Source of the DNA: Deltaproteobacteria bacterium
GTDB taxonomy: Bacteria > Myxococcota_A > UBA9042 > DTJE01
Reading direction: 5' to 3'
Assembly: GCA_029555025.1 (NCBI GenBank)
Contig: JAKPTZ010000058.1
Coordinates: forward strand, 1-36,432
DNA: 36,432 nt
The stretch's first letter is position 1, and each line of letters starts with the position of its first letter. Below the pieces are notes generated by a model, which ran no database searches, was not told the DNA's origin, and worked only from the letters and a program-made list of their open reading frames with translations. Below are positions 1 to 8,365 of this stretch, piece by piece. The translations under genes and the position numbers were made by a program.

Positions 1-326
1 CCTTCCTGGCAATACTCACCGGCTGGGCATTTGTGGAAAGCATTGCACGCGGCTGTGCAAAACCACTTTCCCTGTTCATCGATATTGCAGTATTCGGCTG
101 GGGCACAGACCTCCGTGTCGGTGCAGTTTCCCGGCCGGTAACACTGAAACAGCCTGCATTCACCATCCCGACAGGCCAACCCGCGACTGCAGTCGGTCGA
201 ATCGATGCACTTCTCCTTCGATTCCCCGCATGAGACAAGCAGGACGGCGGCCGGCCCGACGAAAAGCAGACACATCATCAGCCGTGCGGCGGTAACACGG
301 GCTCCAGATGGAATGAATCCAGTCAT
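1..326 (-). CDS. Cys-rich lipoprotein, partial (C-terminus beyond window)
   Basis: The reading frame is open from an ATG at 326 to the left edge, giving 108 residues. An N-terminal hydrophobic stretch (MCLLFVGPAAVLLVSC) ends in a lipobox LVSC, so the mature protein is probably a lipid-anchored envelope protein. After the anchor comes a run of closely spaced cysteines in CxxxxDC and CRDGEC-like patterns, resembling the Cys-rich spacers of myxobacterial surface proteins and of the large lipoprotein at 29398-31881. Codons specifying Met-Met just before the hydrophobic core offer a second possible start. It lies downstream of ftsH on the same strand but is separated from it by a 290-bp repeat array, so it probably has its own promoter. 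Function unknown. Confidence 0.6.
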   Translation of the reverse strand, partial: MTGFIPSGARVTAARLMMCLLFVGPAAVLLVSCGESKEKCIDSTDCSRGLACRDGECRLFQCYRPGNCTDTEVCAPAEYCNIDEQGKWFCTAACNAFHKCPAGEYCQE

Positions 327-410
327 CGTTCGAAAACCCCGGTTCAGTCAGATGTCCAGAAGAATATTACCGGCAAGCATTTGATGCAACTGGGCGTTCT
401 GCACTGCGGC

Positions 411-600
411 CCGGGCGAATTTTCATTCGTCCTTACGTGTACGGGCGGATTACATCCGCCCGCTGCGATCCAGCACATTGCCGTCAACCTGCCGGGCGAA
501 TTTTCATTCGCCCTTACATGTACGGGCGGATTACATCCACCCGCTGCGGTCCAGCACATTGCCGTCAATCTCCCGAGCGAATTTTGATTCGCCCTTACCG
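411..600. repeat. 81-bp tandem array of R1/R2 hairpin repeats
   Basis: This fills most of the 327-619 gap between ftsH and the upstream-edge lipoprotein. Units start at 411, 492 and 573 (period 81, third unit partial). Each unit holds R1 (413-432, 494-513, 575-594; stem GGGCGAAT/ATTCGCCC, loop TTTC on this strand, GAAA on the other), then R2 (442-462, 523-543; stem CGGGCGGAT/ATCCGCCCG, loop TAC), then a spacer beginning GCTGCG. The second R1 is perfect; the others carry single changes. No coding signal was seen in 327-619 apart from reading frames produced by the array itself. Confidence 0.9.
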
Positions 601-619
601 ATCGAATCTGGATGATGGT

Positions 620-2581
620 TCATTCGGCTGCAGGATTCGCTGGTGACTCGGCCGGGGATGGTTCGGGGGCGGGTGGATTATCATTCATGGCGGTTGGATT
701 TTCATTCACCCCCACGGAAGGCTGCTCCGGGACGTGCGGCTTGAACGGGATGCACGGCGTCAAAGGCGGGCAGCCGGCGGCTTCCATCAATTTATCGACC
801 TCGCAGCCGTCCAGGGTCTCGCGATCAAGCAGAGCCCTGGCAACGGCCACCAGGGCCGCCCTGTTCTTAGTAAGTATCTCGATGGCCTTGTCGTGGGCCG
901 CCATCACCAGTTTGGAAACTTCCTGATCCACCTTGCGGGCGGTCTCCTCGCTGACCGGGCGCTGGGTTGAAAGCTCACGGCCCAGAAACACCATCTCCTC
1001 GGTGTGATCCATGTGAATCGGCCCGAGGATCGACATTCCCCACTGGGCGACCATTCGACGGGCAATGTCCGATGCCACCTTGATGTCCTGGCCCGCACCG
1101 TTGGTCACATCGTTGAACATCACCTTTTCGGCGGCCCGACCACCCATAAGAATGGCCAGGCGATCGACCAGATATCCACGCGACGCCGTATGGCGATCCT
1201 CCAGCGGAAGCTGCTGGGTCATTCCAAGCGCCATTCCGTGCGGGATAATCGTTACCTTGTGCAATGGATCCGCCCCCGGCACGGACTTCGCGATAATCGC
1301 GTGGCCCGCCTCGTGGTAAGCGGTCAATTCCTTTTCCTTCTCGCTCATCACGAACGACTTGCGGGCGGTCCCCATCATGATCTTGTCCTTCGCCTCGTCG
1401 AAGTCCGCCATCATGACCTTGTCCTGGCCCTTGCGGGCCGCCAGCAGAGCCGCCTCGTTAACCACGTTTGCCAGATCCGCACCAACGAAGCCCGGTGTTC
1501 CGCGCGAAACGACCGCCAGATCAACATCGGAGCCCATGGGAACCTTTGCCGTATGAACCTTCAGGATTGCCTCGCGACCGTTGATATCCGGGCTGGGAAC
1601 CACGACACGCCGGTCAAAACGACCTGGCCGCAGCAGCGCCGGATCAAGGACGTCCGGACGGTTCGTCGCCGCCACGATGATGACGCCGCTGTTGGACTCG
1701 AAGCCGTCCATCTCGACCAGTAACTGGTTCAACGTCTGCTCGCGCTCGTCGTGGCCGCCACCCAGGCCCGTGCCGCGCTGGCGTCCGACCGCGTCGATTT
1801 CATCGATGAAAATGATGCACGGCGCCTTACGCTTTCCCTGCTCGAAAAGGTCACGCACGCGGCTGGCACCGACGCCGACGAACATCTCGACGAAGTCGGA
1901 ACCGGAAATCGAGAAGAATGGAACGCCCGCCTCGCCCGCAACCGCGCGCGCCAGCAGTGTCTTACCCGTGCCGGGTGGCCCCATCAGCAGGACACCCTTC
2001 GGGATGCGACCGCCCAGCTTGGTGAACGTCTCGGGGGCCTTCAGGAACTCCACGATCTCGCTGAGTTCGACCTGCGCCTCCTCAATGCCGGCCACGTCCT
2101 TGAAGGTGACCTTGCGGCTGGTGTCGGTCAACTGACGCGCCCTGCTCTTTCCGAACGAAAACAGCTTTCCGCCGCCGGACTGGGACTGACGGATGAAGAA
2201 CAGGAAGATAAAAAGAAAGAACAGCATCGGCAGCCAGCTTGTCAGCAACTGCAACCAGATCCCACCGGTTTCATCCTTGTATGTAATTGAGATCCCGCGC
2301 CCGACCAGATCCTTCTGGTATTCGCTGACATCGCCGAATGTCTTGAATTCCTTGCCGTCCTTCATCCGGCCTTCAATCTTCTGGCCGGTTATCGTGACTT
2401 CCTTCACAAGGCTGGAAGGCAATGGGCCGTCCGGCGTGGTCGGATCCGGCAAGGCGGCTGTGATAAACTGCGAGAACACCATCTCGCTGCTGGCCGGCTT
2501 GCGATCGACCGTTTCCACGATTGCAACGAATACACCAATCAGAAGAAGCCACACCAGCACGGTCTTAAGGTTCTGTTTCAC
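620..2581 (-). CDS. ftsH: ATP-dependent zinc metalloprotease FtsH
   Basis: Membrane-anchored AAA+ protease that extracts and degrades membrane and short-lived cytosolic proteins. The start is taken as GTG at 2581 ([16 protein letters not shown], the usual FtsH opening) with GGTGG upstream; a TTG at 2584 is less likely. Visible in order: transmembrane helix (about 4-23), periplasmic domain (about 25-105), second helix (about 110-131), Walker A GPPGTGKT (201-208), Walker B IIFIDEID (about 257-264), second region of homology [21 protein letters not shown] (split here as [21 protein letters not shown]; about 305-325), zinc site HEAGH (423-427) and third ligand Asp 499 in GAGQD. The 653-residue length is normal. 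The last ~45 residues form a Pro/Asn-rich tail partly encoded by degenerate R1 repeats. It lies 47 bp downstream of the nitroreductase, probably cotranscribed. Confidence 0.97.
   Translation of the reverse strand: MKQNLKTVLVWLLLIGVFVAIVETVDRKPASSEMVFSQFITAALPDPTTPDGPLPSSLVKEVTITGQKIEGRMKDGKEFKTFGDVSEYQKDLVGRGISITYKDETGGIWLQLLTSWLPMLFFLFIFLFFIRQSQSGGGKLFSFGKSRARQLTDTSRKVTFKDVAGIEEAQVELSEIVEFLKAPETFTKLGGRIPKGVLLMGPPGTGKTLLARAVAGEAGVPFFSISGSDFVEMFVGVGASRVRDLFEQGKRKAPCIIFIDEIDAVGRQRGTGLGGGHDEREQTLNQLLVEMDGFESNSGVIIVAATNRPDVLDPALLRPGRFDRRVVVPSPDINGREAILKVHTAKVPMGSDVDLAVVSRGTPGFVGADLANVVNEAALLAARKGQDKVMMADFDEAKDKIMMGTARKSFVMSEKEKELTAYHEAGHAIIAKSVPGADPLHKVTIIPHGMALGMTQQLPLEDRHTASRGYLVDRLAILMGGRAAEKVMFNDVTNGAGQDIKVASDIARRMVAQWGMSILGPIHMDHTEEMVFLGRELSTQRPVSEETARKVDQEVSKLVMAAHDKAIEILTKNRAALVAVARALLDRETLDGCEVDKLMEAAGCPPLTPCIPFKPHVPEQPSVGVNENPTAMNDNPPAPEPSPAESPANPAAE
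671..715 (-). repeat. Two degenerate R1-like repeats inside the ftsH 3' coding end
   Basis: On the minus strand two adjacent stretches keep the core of R1: GTGAATGAAAATCC (around 715-695) and ATGAATGATAATCC (around 690-674), each followed by a CCGCC-type segment. By eye the first matches about 21 of 27 positions of a GTAA-R1-CGCC consensus. They encode VNENP and MNDNP in the FtsH tail. The hairpin stems are decayed, so this is a proposed ancestry, not an intact element. Confidence 0.45.
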
Positions 2582-2628
2582 CAATCCACCATTATTCAGC
2601 CTGCGCGGTAATTACGCGGCAAGGCAGG

Positions 2629-3309
2629 CTACCAGGACGCCATGTCCTCGTGATAAACGACCTCGAAAAGCGGGCGCCGCGGCTTCACAGGCTGCCTTCC
2701 CATCGCCAGCGACGGCATCCCCAGGGCAATTATCACGACTGGAACAAAGCGATCCGGAATCTCAAAAGCCCTTCTCAACTGGGGTTCGGAAAACCCGGCG
2801 ATCGGGCACGATGCGATGCCACGCTCGGTTGCAACAAGCATCAGGTTCATCGCGACCAGGGCCGGATTTCTGTACGCCATGGCAATTCGGGCGCGCTCGT
2901 CACGAAGATAAGTATTCTTGATCCGTTCCGCCAGTGCCCTTGCGTCGTTCTGAGCGGACTGAATCGACTGTTGACCCGGCTGCGCCGCCGGACCCGGATC
3001 GAAGTACCCTGTTTCAATCAATTCTTCCGCGGCCTTGTCCGCGCGCTCCCACCCGCGGGTATCGCCGCAGACGACGATCAGAGCACTTGCCTGGCGAATC
3101 TTTTCCTGCTTGAAACAGCAATCATAAAGGGCCTGCTTGCGCTCGCGATCGCGAACAACCAGGAACCGCCAGGGCTGCAGGTTGAATTCCGAAGGCGCTC
3201 GCGTCGCCTCGAAAATCAAATCCTCCAGGACCTCGCGGCCAAGCAGCAGGCCGTCCGGCTCGAACGCCCTGGTTGATCGACGACTCCGCAGGGCCTCTGA
3301 TACTTCCAT
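2629..3309 (-). CDS. Nitroreductase-family protein (FMN-dependent)
   Basis: A 226-residue protein of the nitroreductase fold, expected to bind FMN and reduce nitro compounds, quinones or related substrates with NAD(P)H. The family opening is clear: EALRSRRSTRAF (residues 5-16), then EATRAPSEFNLQPWRFLVV (about 33-51), the phosphate- and flavin-binding segments, and late AMNLMLVATERGIASCPIAGF (split: AMNLMLVATERG, IASCPIAGF), typical of the NfsB-like branch. The start is ATG at 3309, with GGAG about 10 bases upstream. The frame stays open 52 codons further upstream, but that stretch is R1/R2 repeat sequence and not protein. An insertion rich in Gln/Ala near residues 118-130 lies in the variable helix region. 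True substrate cannot be told from sequence. Confidence 0.88.
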   Translation of the reverse strand: MEVSEALRSRRSTRAFEPDGLLLGREVLEDLIFEATRAPSEFNLQPWRFLVVRDRERKQALYDCCFKQEKIRQASALIVVCGDTRGWERADKAAEELIETGYFDPGPAAQPGQQSIQSAQNDARALAERIKNTYLRDERARIAMAYRNPALVAMNLMLVATERGIASCPIAGFSEPQLRRAFEIPDRFVPVVIIALGMPSLAMGRQPVKPRRPLFEVVYHEDMASW

Positions 3310-3342
3310 CAGGTTATCTCCACATCTTCCGCCAATTTCCCT

Positions 3343-3457
3343 GTACGGGCGGGTTACATCCGCCCGCCGCGGTTCCGCACGTCCTTCCCTGTACGGGCGG
3401 GTTACATCCGCGGGCCGCGGTTCCGCACGTTCCGTACGGGCGAATGAAAATTCGCCC
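3343..3457. repeat. R2-R2-R1 repeat cluster with 48-bp period
   Basis: This lies between the 3' end of the PIN-PhoH gene and the nitroreductase start. R2 copies are at 3346-3366 and 3394-3414 (48 bp apart, sharing the flank with GCGGTTCCGCACGT), followed by a perfect R1 at 3438-3457 with loop GAAA on the plus strand. Each hairpin is preceded by GTAC. The second R2 has lost pairing on its 3' arm (ATCCGCGGG). Because 48 is a multiple of three, the array leaves an open frame in front of the nitroreductase. Confidence 0.88.
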
Positions 3458-3470
3458 GCCCGCACCCGTC

Positions 3471-4808
3471 TTACAACAGATTCGCCGCCAGTTCCGCCAG
3501 CTTCGACCGCTCGCCCTTGGTCAGGGTAACCGTCGCGGCTATCTCGGAATCCTTAAACTTTTCGGCGATATACACCAGACCGTTATTGACCGAATCGACG
3601 TACGGATTGTCGATCTGGTACGGGTCGCCCGTGAGCACGATCTTCGTGCCCTCGCCAACGCGCGTCAGGATTGTCTTCACCTCGTGCGGCGTCAGGTTCT
3701 GCGCCTCATCGACGATCATGTACTGGTTCGGAATCGAGCGCCCGCGAATGTACGTCAGCGGCTCGACCTTGATCATATTCATGTCCATCAATTCGCGGGG
3801 CGACCTGTTCGAGCGCCGATCCTGCTTGTTGAATCCCATCAGCAGTTCAAGGTTGTCGTGAATCGGCTGCATCCACGGATTCAGTTTCTCCTCGACGTCA
3901 CCCGGCAGGTACCCGATGTCGCGCCCCATCGGGAAAATCGGCCTGGAAACCAGCATCCTGGTAAAGACCTGTTCATCCGTGACCTTCTGCAGGCCGGCCG
4001 CAATCGCCAGCAGCGTCTTGCCGGTGCCGGCCTTCCCGATCAGCGTCACCAGACTGATGTCGTCACGCAGAAGCGCGTCAAATGCGAAATGCTGTTCCTT
4101 GTTCCTTGGCTTGATACCCCAGACGGAATCACGCACCTCAACCGTCTTGTGAAAGCGTCCGTCCTTGGTCGATGCCCTGGCTAGCGCGCTCTGGGAAGGA
4201 TTCGTCGCATTGCGAATCAGGATGTACTGGTTCTGGAACAGGTTCTTCACGCCGGCCGGAATCGCCACATGCCCCACGCGGAAGAACTCGGCGATCATGT
4301 CGCCTTCAAGCAGAAGTTCGCCGGTTCCCGTGTAAAGCTCCGATACGTCCTTGTTTTCCTTGTCGTAATCGACAGCCGTCAGGCCCATCGCCTCGGCGCG
4401 TATGCGCAGGTTCGTGTCCTTGGTCACGAACACCAGAGGCACGTCCGGCTCGGCCATCTTCAGTTCCAGCGCCGTGCCCATTATCAACCTGTCCATCACG
4501 TGGCTCAGGTTGATGTCCCTGTGGATGATTTCGGAATCCATCACGTCGTGACGCGACGAAAACAGAACCCGGACGCTTCCACCAGATTCCAGTTCGACGC
4601 CCTGTCCGATGTTTCCAAGCGCACGGTACTTGTCCAGGTTCCTGGAAATCTCTCGTGCGTTACGGCCCAACTCGGACAATTCCTTCTTGAAATTGTCGAT
4701 TTCCTCGATGACGTAAATCGGCACGCACACATTGTTGTCGGCAAACCCCGTCATGGCCGCCGGATCGTGCAGCAGAACGTTGGTATCAAGCACAAAATTC
4801 TTTTTCAT
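3471..4808 (-). CDS. PIN-PhoH family protein (predicted ribonuclease-ATPase)
   Basis: A 445-residue fusion of an N-terminal PIN nuclease domain and a C-terminal PhoH ATPase domain, as in the PhoH2/YlaK group, which are thought to act as RNA-unwinding ribonucleases. PIN: KNFVLDTNVLLHDP (residues 3-16, first acidic metal ligand Asp 8), IEEIDNF (34-40), and VFVTKDTNLRIRA (127-139). PhoH: Walker A GKAGTGKT (258-265), SRPIFPMGRDIGYLPGD (288-304), Walker B YMIVDEAQN (363-371) and LTGDPYQID (392-400). The start is ATG at 4808 because the PIN motif begins at once and a GGGGGT Shine-Dalgarno variant stands 4 bases upstream; the longer open frame overlaps the upstream gene and is unsupported. It follows the acyl-CoA dehydrogenase by 91 bp. 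Confidence 0.93.
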   Translation of the reverse strand: MKKNFVLDTNVLLHDPAAMTGFADNNVCVPIYVIEEIDNFKKELSELGRNAREISRNLDKYRALGNIGQGVELESGGSVRVLFSSRHDVMDSEIIHRDINLSHVMDRLIMGTALELKMAEPDVPLVFVTKDTNLRIRAEAMGLTAVDYDKENKDVSELYTGTGELLLEGDMIAEFFRVGHVAIPAGVKNLFQNQYILIRNATNPSQSALARASTKDGRFHKTVEVRDSVWGIKPRNKEQHFAFDALLRDDISLVTLIGKAGTGKTLLAIAAGLQKVTDEQVFTRMLVSRPIFPMGRDIGYLPGDVEEKLNPWMQPIHDNLELLMGFNKQDRRSNRSPRELMDMNMIKVEPLTYIRGRSIPNQYMIVDEAQNLTPHEVKTILTRVGEGTKIVLTGDPYQIDNPYVDSVNNGLVYIAEKFKDSEIAATVTLTKGERSKLAELAANLL

Positions 4809-4899
4809 CGTGACCCCCGGCAGTGCCAGCCCTTCCGGCGAAAGCTTTTCGCGGTGAAAGATTATATCTGTTGACGGAAAAAGGCTATCGAAGAGAGGC

Positions 4900-6750
4900 T
4901 CAGAACACCATCTCAACCGCGCTGCGGTCGCCCGACTTCATGATTTCGACGCGTGCGGCGACGAAGGGAAGGATCTCCCTGCAATAGAACTCGGCGGCCT
5001 TTATCTTACCGAAGTAGTACGCCGCGTCGGGATTGGACTTCACCAGGTTCAGCTTGTCGGCGTCCATCACCAGGCCCTTTTCAGCATACATGGCATCCAG
5101 CTTCGCGCTTGCCACGACGGCCTGCTTCAGCAGCATCCAGGCGCCGACCATCTCGCCGAAGGCATCCTGGATCATGTACGCATGCGAAAGCGTGTACGAC
5201 AGATCGGACATGGCGGCCATCAACAGCTTCATCGCCGCTTCCGCCACCTGGTTTGCAGCGACCTTCAACTTGCCGCACAGATCGCCAAGCACCGGATGGC
5301 CGGAATTCTCCGCGACAAACGCGTGGATTTCCTTCATGAATCCCTGAAAGTTCTTCATGTTGTTCATCGGAACCTTGCGGCCGATGAAGTCCATCGCCTG
5401 GATGCCGTTGGTGCCTTCGTAAATCGGCCCGATCCTGGCGTCACGCACAAACTGCTCCAGCGGGTATTCATTGGTATAGCCGTATCCGCCCAGGCACTGC
5501 AACCCCAGGTCGCACGACTTGAATCCAAGATCCGAGCACCACGACTTGCAGATCGGCGTGAGCAATTCGACCCATCCGCGATACTTCGCCTTTTCCTCGT
5601 CGGTCTGCGCCTCGCGCGCAAGATCCTCGTACATCGCGGTCATGTAAAGCAGGCCGCGCATCGCCTCGACGGCCGCCTTCTGGAACATCAGCATGCGCCG
5701 GACGTCCGGATGGTTGATGATCGCGACCTTCGGGGCCTTCGGATCCTTCATGTGCTCGATGTCGCTGCCCTGCAGACGTTCCATCGCGTACGCCCTCGAC
5801 TTCTCATAGGCCGCCGCCGCCAGTCCAAGGCCCTGGCAGCCGATCATGATGCGGGCTTCGTTCATCATGTGAAACATCTGCTTCATGCCGGCGCCCTGCT
5901 CGCCAAGCAGGTGGCCGATGCATTCACCCTTTTCACCGAAGTTCATAACGCATGTCGGGGACGCCTTGATGCCCATCTTATGCTCGATGCGCGCGCACCT
6001 GACGTCGTTCGGCACAGGACCTGCCAGCATCTTGCCGTCCGCACCGACGCGGAACTTCGGAACCATGAACAGCGACAGCCCCTTCGTTCCGGGGGCGTCG
6101 CCTTCAACCCTTGCCAGGACCGCATGGACGATGTTCTTCGACATGTCCTGGTCGCCGCCGGTGATGAATATCTTTGTGCCTTCGATCAGGAAGGTGCCGT
6201 CGTCCAGCTTCCGTGCAACGGCACGGCTTGCGCCGACGTCCGAGCCCGCGTTGTCCTCGGTCAGGCACATGGTTCCGGCCCAGCCCTGCTCCAGCAGGCC
6301 CGGCAGATACATGTCCTTCAGCGCTTCATTGCCGAAATGGTGGATCAGGTCAATCACGCCCTCGGACAACCCGCCAAGCAGCGCGAAGGAGATGTTCGAA
6401 CCCAGGAAAAACTCGTGAATGACCTGTCCCATCAGGACGGGCAGTCCCTGGCCACCAACTTCCTGCGGAACAATGGCCCCGATCCAGCCGTCCGCGGAAT
6501 AGCGCTTCCAGCCATCGATGAAGCCGGTCGGCATCGTGACGCCATCCGGCCCGAATCCCAGTCCTTCCTTGTCGCCGACGTCGTTCAGGGGCGCCAGGAC
6601 CTCGGACGCGAACGCATACGCCGCATCAATGATGGCCTCGTAGTCATCGACCCCGAAATCCGCGAATTTTTCCAGCTTCTGCAAGTCCCCGGCCTTCAAG
6701 ACTTCAAACAGCAGAAACTTAATGTCCTTCAGATCAGCGGTGTATTCCAT
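4900..6750 (-). CDS. Acyl-CoA dehydrogenase, long FadE5/DmdC-like form
   Basis: A 616-residue flavoprotein expected to oxidise an acyl-CoA to its trans-2-enoyl-CoA, passing electrons to ETF. At ~600 residues it belongs to the long class with an extra C-terminal acetyl-CoA-dehydrogenase-like domain, not the 380-residue short class. Seen: N-terminal helical domain (1-155), the FAD/substrate signature MCLTEDNAGSDVGA (161-174), GTKIFITGG (191-199), middle beta domain, HKMGIKASPTCVMNFG (257-272), second signature CLGGYGYTNEYPLEQFVRDAR (split: CLGGYGYTNEYP, LEQFVRDAR; 419-439), and catalytic Glu 445 in IYEGTNGIQAMD. Start ATG at 6750 has GGAGGG just upstream. It is the first gene of the minus-strand block and diverges from the aminotransferase. 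Substrate chain length is not evident. Confidence 0.92.
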   Translation of the reverse strand: MEYTADLKDIKFLLFEVLKAGDLQKLEKFADFGVDDYEAIIDAAYAFASEVLAPLNDVGDKEGLGFGPDGVTMPTGFIDGWKRYSADGWIGAIVPQEVGGQGLPVLMGQVIHEFFLGSNISFALLGGLSEGVIDLIHHFGNEALKDMYLPGLLEQGWAGTMCLTEDNAGSDVGASRAVARKLDDGTFLIEGTKIFITGGDQDMSKNIVHAVLARVEGDAPGTKGLSLFMVPKFRVGADGKMLAGPVPNDVRCARIEHKMGIKASPTCVMNFGEKGECIGHLLGEQGAGMKQMFHMMNEARIMIGCQGLGLAAAAYEKSRAYAMERLQGSDIEHMKDPKAPKVAIINHPDVRRMLMFQKAAVEAMRGLLYMTAMYEDLAREAQTDEEKAKYRGWVELLTPICKSWCSDLGFKSCDLGLQCLGGYGYTNEYPLEQFVRDARIGPIYEGTNGIQAMDFIGRKVPMNNMKNFQGFMKEIHAFVAENSGHPVLGDLCGKLKVAANQVAEAAMKLLMAAMSDLSYTLSHAYMIQDAFGEMVGAWMLLKQAVVASAKLDAMYAEKGLVMDADKLNLVKSNPDAAYYFGKIKAAEFYCREILPFVAARVEIMKSGDRSAVEMVF

Positions 6751-6945
6751 CGGTACCCTCCGTGAATGCCATCAAGGCGACCAGACCAGCCCGGCTTGCC
6801 CCGGCGCCATATACCAACACACGAAACGCCGGAAAATTCAGGAACGAAACACAAGCTTCCGACAAACGGCATTCGCGGTCAACCGATTATCTGCGAAGGT
6901 GCTTAATATTATTTTGATTTGTTCGGCCACCGGTTGTGGAGACTG

Positions 6946-6974
6946 TTGACCCGGCAACGCCGATACGATATTCA
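6946..6974 (+). promoter_or_regulatory. Candidate sigma70-type promoter for the aminotransferase
   Basis: TTGACC (6946-6951, five of six to the -35 consensus) and TATTCA (6969-6974, first three bases match) are 17 bp apart. This would give a leader of about 20 bases before the ATG at 7003. The -10 match is weak. The rest of the 252-bp divergent gap (6751-7002) is locally AT-richer and holds no repeat. Confidence 0.3.
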
Positions 6975-7002
6975 GGCAACGGTTTGATTCAAAGGTGTTC
7001 AG

Positions 7003-8190
7003 ATGTACACATCCGACCAGATGCAAATCGACATAGGCAGGGGTTCCTGGATTCGAAGGATGTTCGAGGAAGGACTTGAACTGAAGAAAATCCACGGAAA
7101 CGACAAGGTTTTCGACTTCACTCTGGGCAGTCCGTGCGTCGAGCCGCCCCCCCAGTTCCAGGCGGCCCTTGTCGATGTGGTCAACGACCCGACGCCAGGC
7201 ATGCACACCTACATGCAGAATCCGGGTTATCCGGCCACGCGGGTGGCGATTGCGCGCCGGCTTACGGCCGAATCCGGTATCGAATACACCGCGGAAAATA
7301 TCATCATGACAGTCGGCGCGGCCGGGGCATCCAACGTATTCCTTCGCAGCGTCCTGAACCCGGGCGACGAAGTTATCGTGATCGCGCCCTTTTTCCCGGA
7401 ATACAGTTTTTATATCCACAACCAGCGCGGAACCCAGGTTGTTTCAAAGGCGACCCCGGAATGCCTTCCGGACCTGGACGACCTTCGCGGCCGCCTGACC
7501 GACCGTACCCGCGTCCTGATGCTGAACTCGCCGTGCAACCCGACCGGTCGGATGATTCCCGCGCCGATCCTGAAGGAAATCGGCGAAATGCTTCGACGGC
7601 ACTCGGAAAAGATTGGCCGGCCGGTATTTATCCTTTCCGACGAACCTTACCGCAACCTGCTTTTCGACGGGCTTCAGTACGCGGCACCGGCCGATTATTA
7701 CGACGACACTATCATCGTGACGTCATTTTCGAAGTCCATTTCGCTTGCCGGCGAGCGGATCGGCTACATGGCAATCAGTCCGCGCTGCAAGGGCGCTGCC
7801 AAGGTTTTCGAGGCGTGCGCCTTCAACACCAGGACGCTGGGCTTCGTCAACGCCCCGGCGACGATGCAACGCGTGATGGCCAGGATTCAGGACTGGGAGT
7901 CGAACGTTCCGGTTTACCAGGCCAAACGCGACCTTATGTACAACGGGCTGACCGAGATCGGTTACAAGATCCCGAAGCCGGAAGGCACATTCTTCATGTT
8001 CCCGGAGTCCCCGATCGCGGACGACCCGAAATTCGTGATGATGCTGAAGGATGAGCTTGTGCTGGTCACGCCCGGAACCGGGTTCGCCGCACCCGGATTC
8101 TTCAGGATTTCGTTCGCCTGCCCCGACCAGGTCATCCAGAACTCTCTCCCCGGTTTCCGCCGCGCATTCGAACGCGCCATGGCCCTCTAA
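7003..8190 (+). CDS. Class I/II PLP-dependent aminotransferase
   Basis: A 395-residue fold-type I aminotransferase. The PLP-binding set is complete: Asn 179 in NSPCNPTG, Asp 213 and Tyr 216 in LSDEPY, the Schiff-base Lys 244 in TSFSKSISLAGERIGY, and the carboxylate-binding Arg late in FFRISFAC. GSPCVEPP (42-49) replaces the usual GEPDF-type N-terminal motif, and HTYMQNPGYPATR (68-80) matches the YxxxxGxxxLR segment. Length is standard for the aspartate/aromatic aminotransferase family; amino-donor preference cannot be assigned. AAAGG precedes the ATG. It appears monocistronic and ends against a convergent PilZ-like gene with an R1 hairpin between them. Confidence 0.92.
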   Translation: MYTSDQMQIDIGRGSWIRRMFEEGLELKKIHGNDKVFDFTLGSPCVEPPPQFQAALVDVVNDPTPGMHTYMQNPGYPATRVAIARRLTAESGIEYTAENIIMTVGAAGASNVFLRSVLNPGDEVIVIAPFFPEYSFYIHNQRGTQVVSKATPECLPDLDDLRGRLTDRTRVLMLNSPCNPTGRMIPAPILKEIGEMLRRHSEKIGRPVFILSDEPYRNLLFDGLQYAAPADYYDDTIIVTSFSKSISLAGERIGYMAISPRCKGAAKVFEACAFNTRTLGFVNAPATMQRVMARIQDWESNVPVYQAKRDLMYNGLTEIGYKIPKPEGTFFMFPESPIADDPKFVMMLKDELVLVTPGTGFAAPGFFRISFACPDQVIQNSLPGFRRAFERAMAL

Positions 8191-8203
8191 TCAGCAGGCG
8201 GGC

Positions 8204-8227
8204 GGGCGAATTTTCATTCGCCCTTAC
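8204..8227. repeat. R1 hairpin repeat at convergent junction
   Basis: A perfect R1: GGGCGAAT (8204-8211), TTTC, ATTCGCCC (8216-8223), followed by TTAC, which reads GTAA as the 5' foot on the minus strand. It lies 14 bp past the aminotransferase stop, between two convergent genes. No T-tract follows on either strand, so it is not a classical intrinsic terminator. Confidence 0.9.
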
Positions 8228-8362
8228 GGATCGGGGTGCGGATCGGGCCGGACCATAAGTGTCAGGTGAGCCCCTTGAACCGGGCACTTCATGGCCGGCC
8301 ACAGGCACGACTGCGTTATTCGTCGAGCGTGGAATTACGGATCGTGGGGCGGATCGGGCCGG
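8224..8362. repeat. 28-bp direct repeat pair, 111 bp apart
   Basis: The stretch 8224-8251, starting TTACGGATCG and ending GATCGGGCCGG, recurs at 8335-8362 with two mismatches. The first copy begins inside the R1 foot; the second lies just before the stop codon of the PilZ-like gene. The 83 bp between them show no coding signal and no further pattern that I can name. Confidence 0.75.
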
Positions 8363-8365
8363 TGA

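Noticed and set aside
411-600. Possible CRISPR array because of regular palindromic repeats
   Set aside because: The whole 81-bp unit repeats, including the part between hairpins, so there are no unique spacers; no cas genes are present.
344-646. Several 68-74-codon frames in the ftsH downstream gap
   Set aside because: They merely translate the 81-bp repeat (the same peptide recurs every 27 residues); no start signal or composition supports a gene.
5182-6765. 527-codon open frame on the plus strand, opposite the acyl-CoA dehydrogenase
   Set aside because: It is the antisense frame of a conserved GC-rich gene, with His/Arg-rich composition and no recognisable motif. The minus-strand protein has complete family signatures.
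6838-7419. 193-codon minus-strand frame between the dehydrogenase and aminotransferase
   Set aside because: Two thirds of it is antisense to the aminotransferase N-terminus; no Shine-Dalgarno or motif was found.
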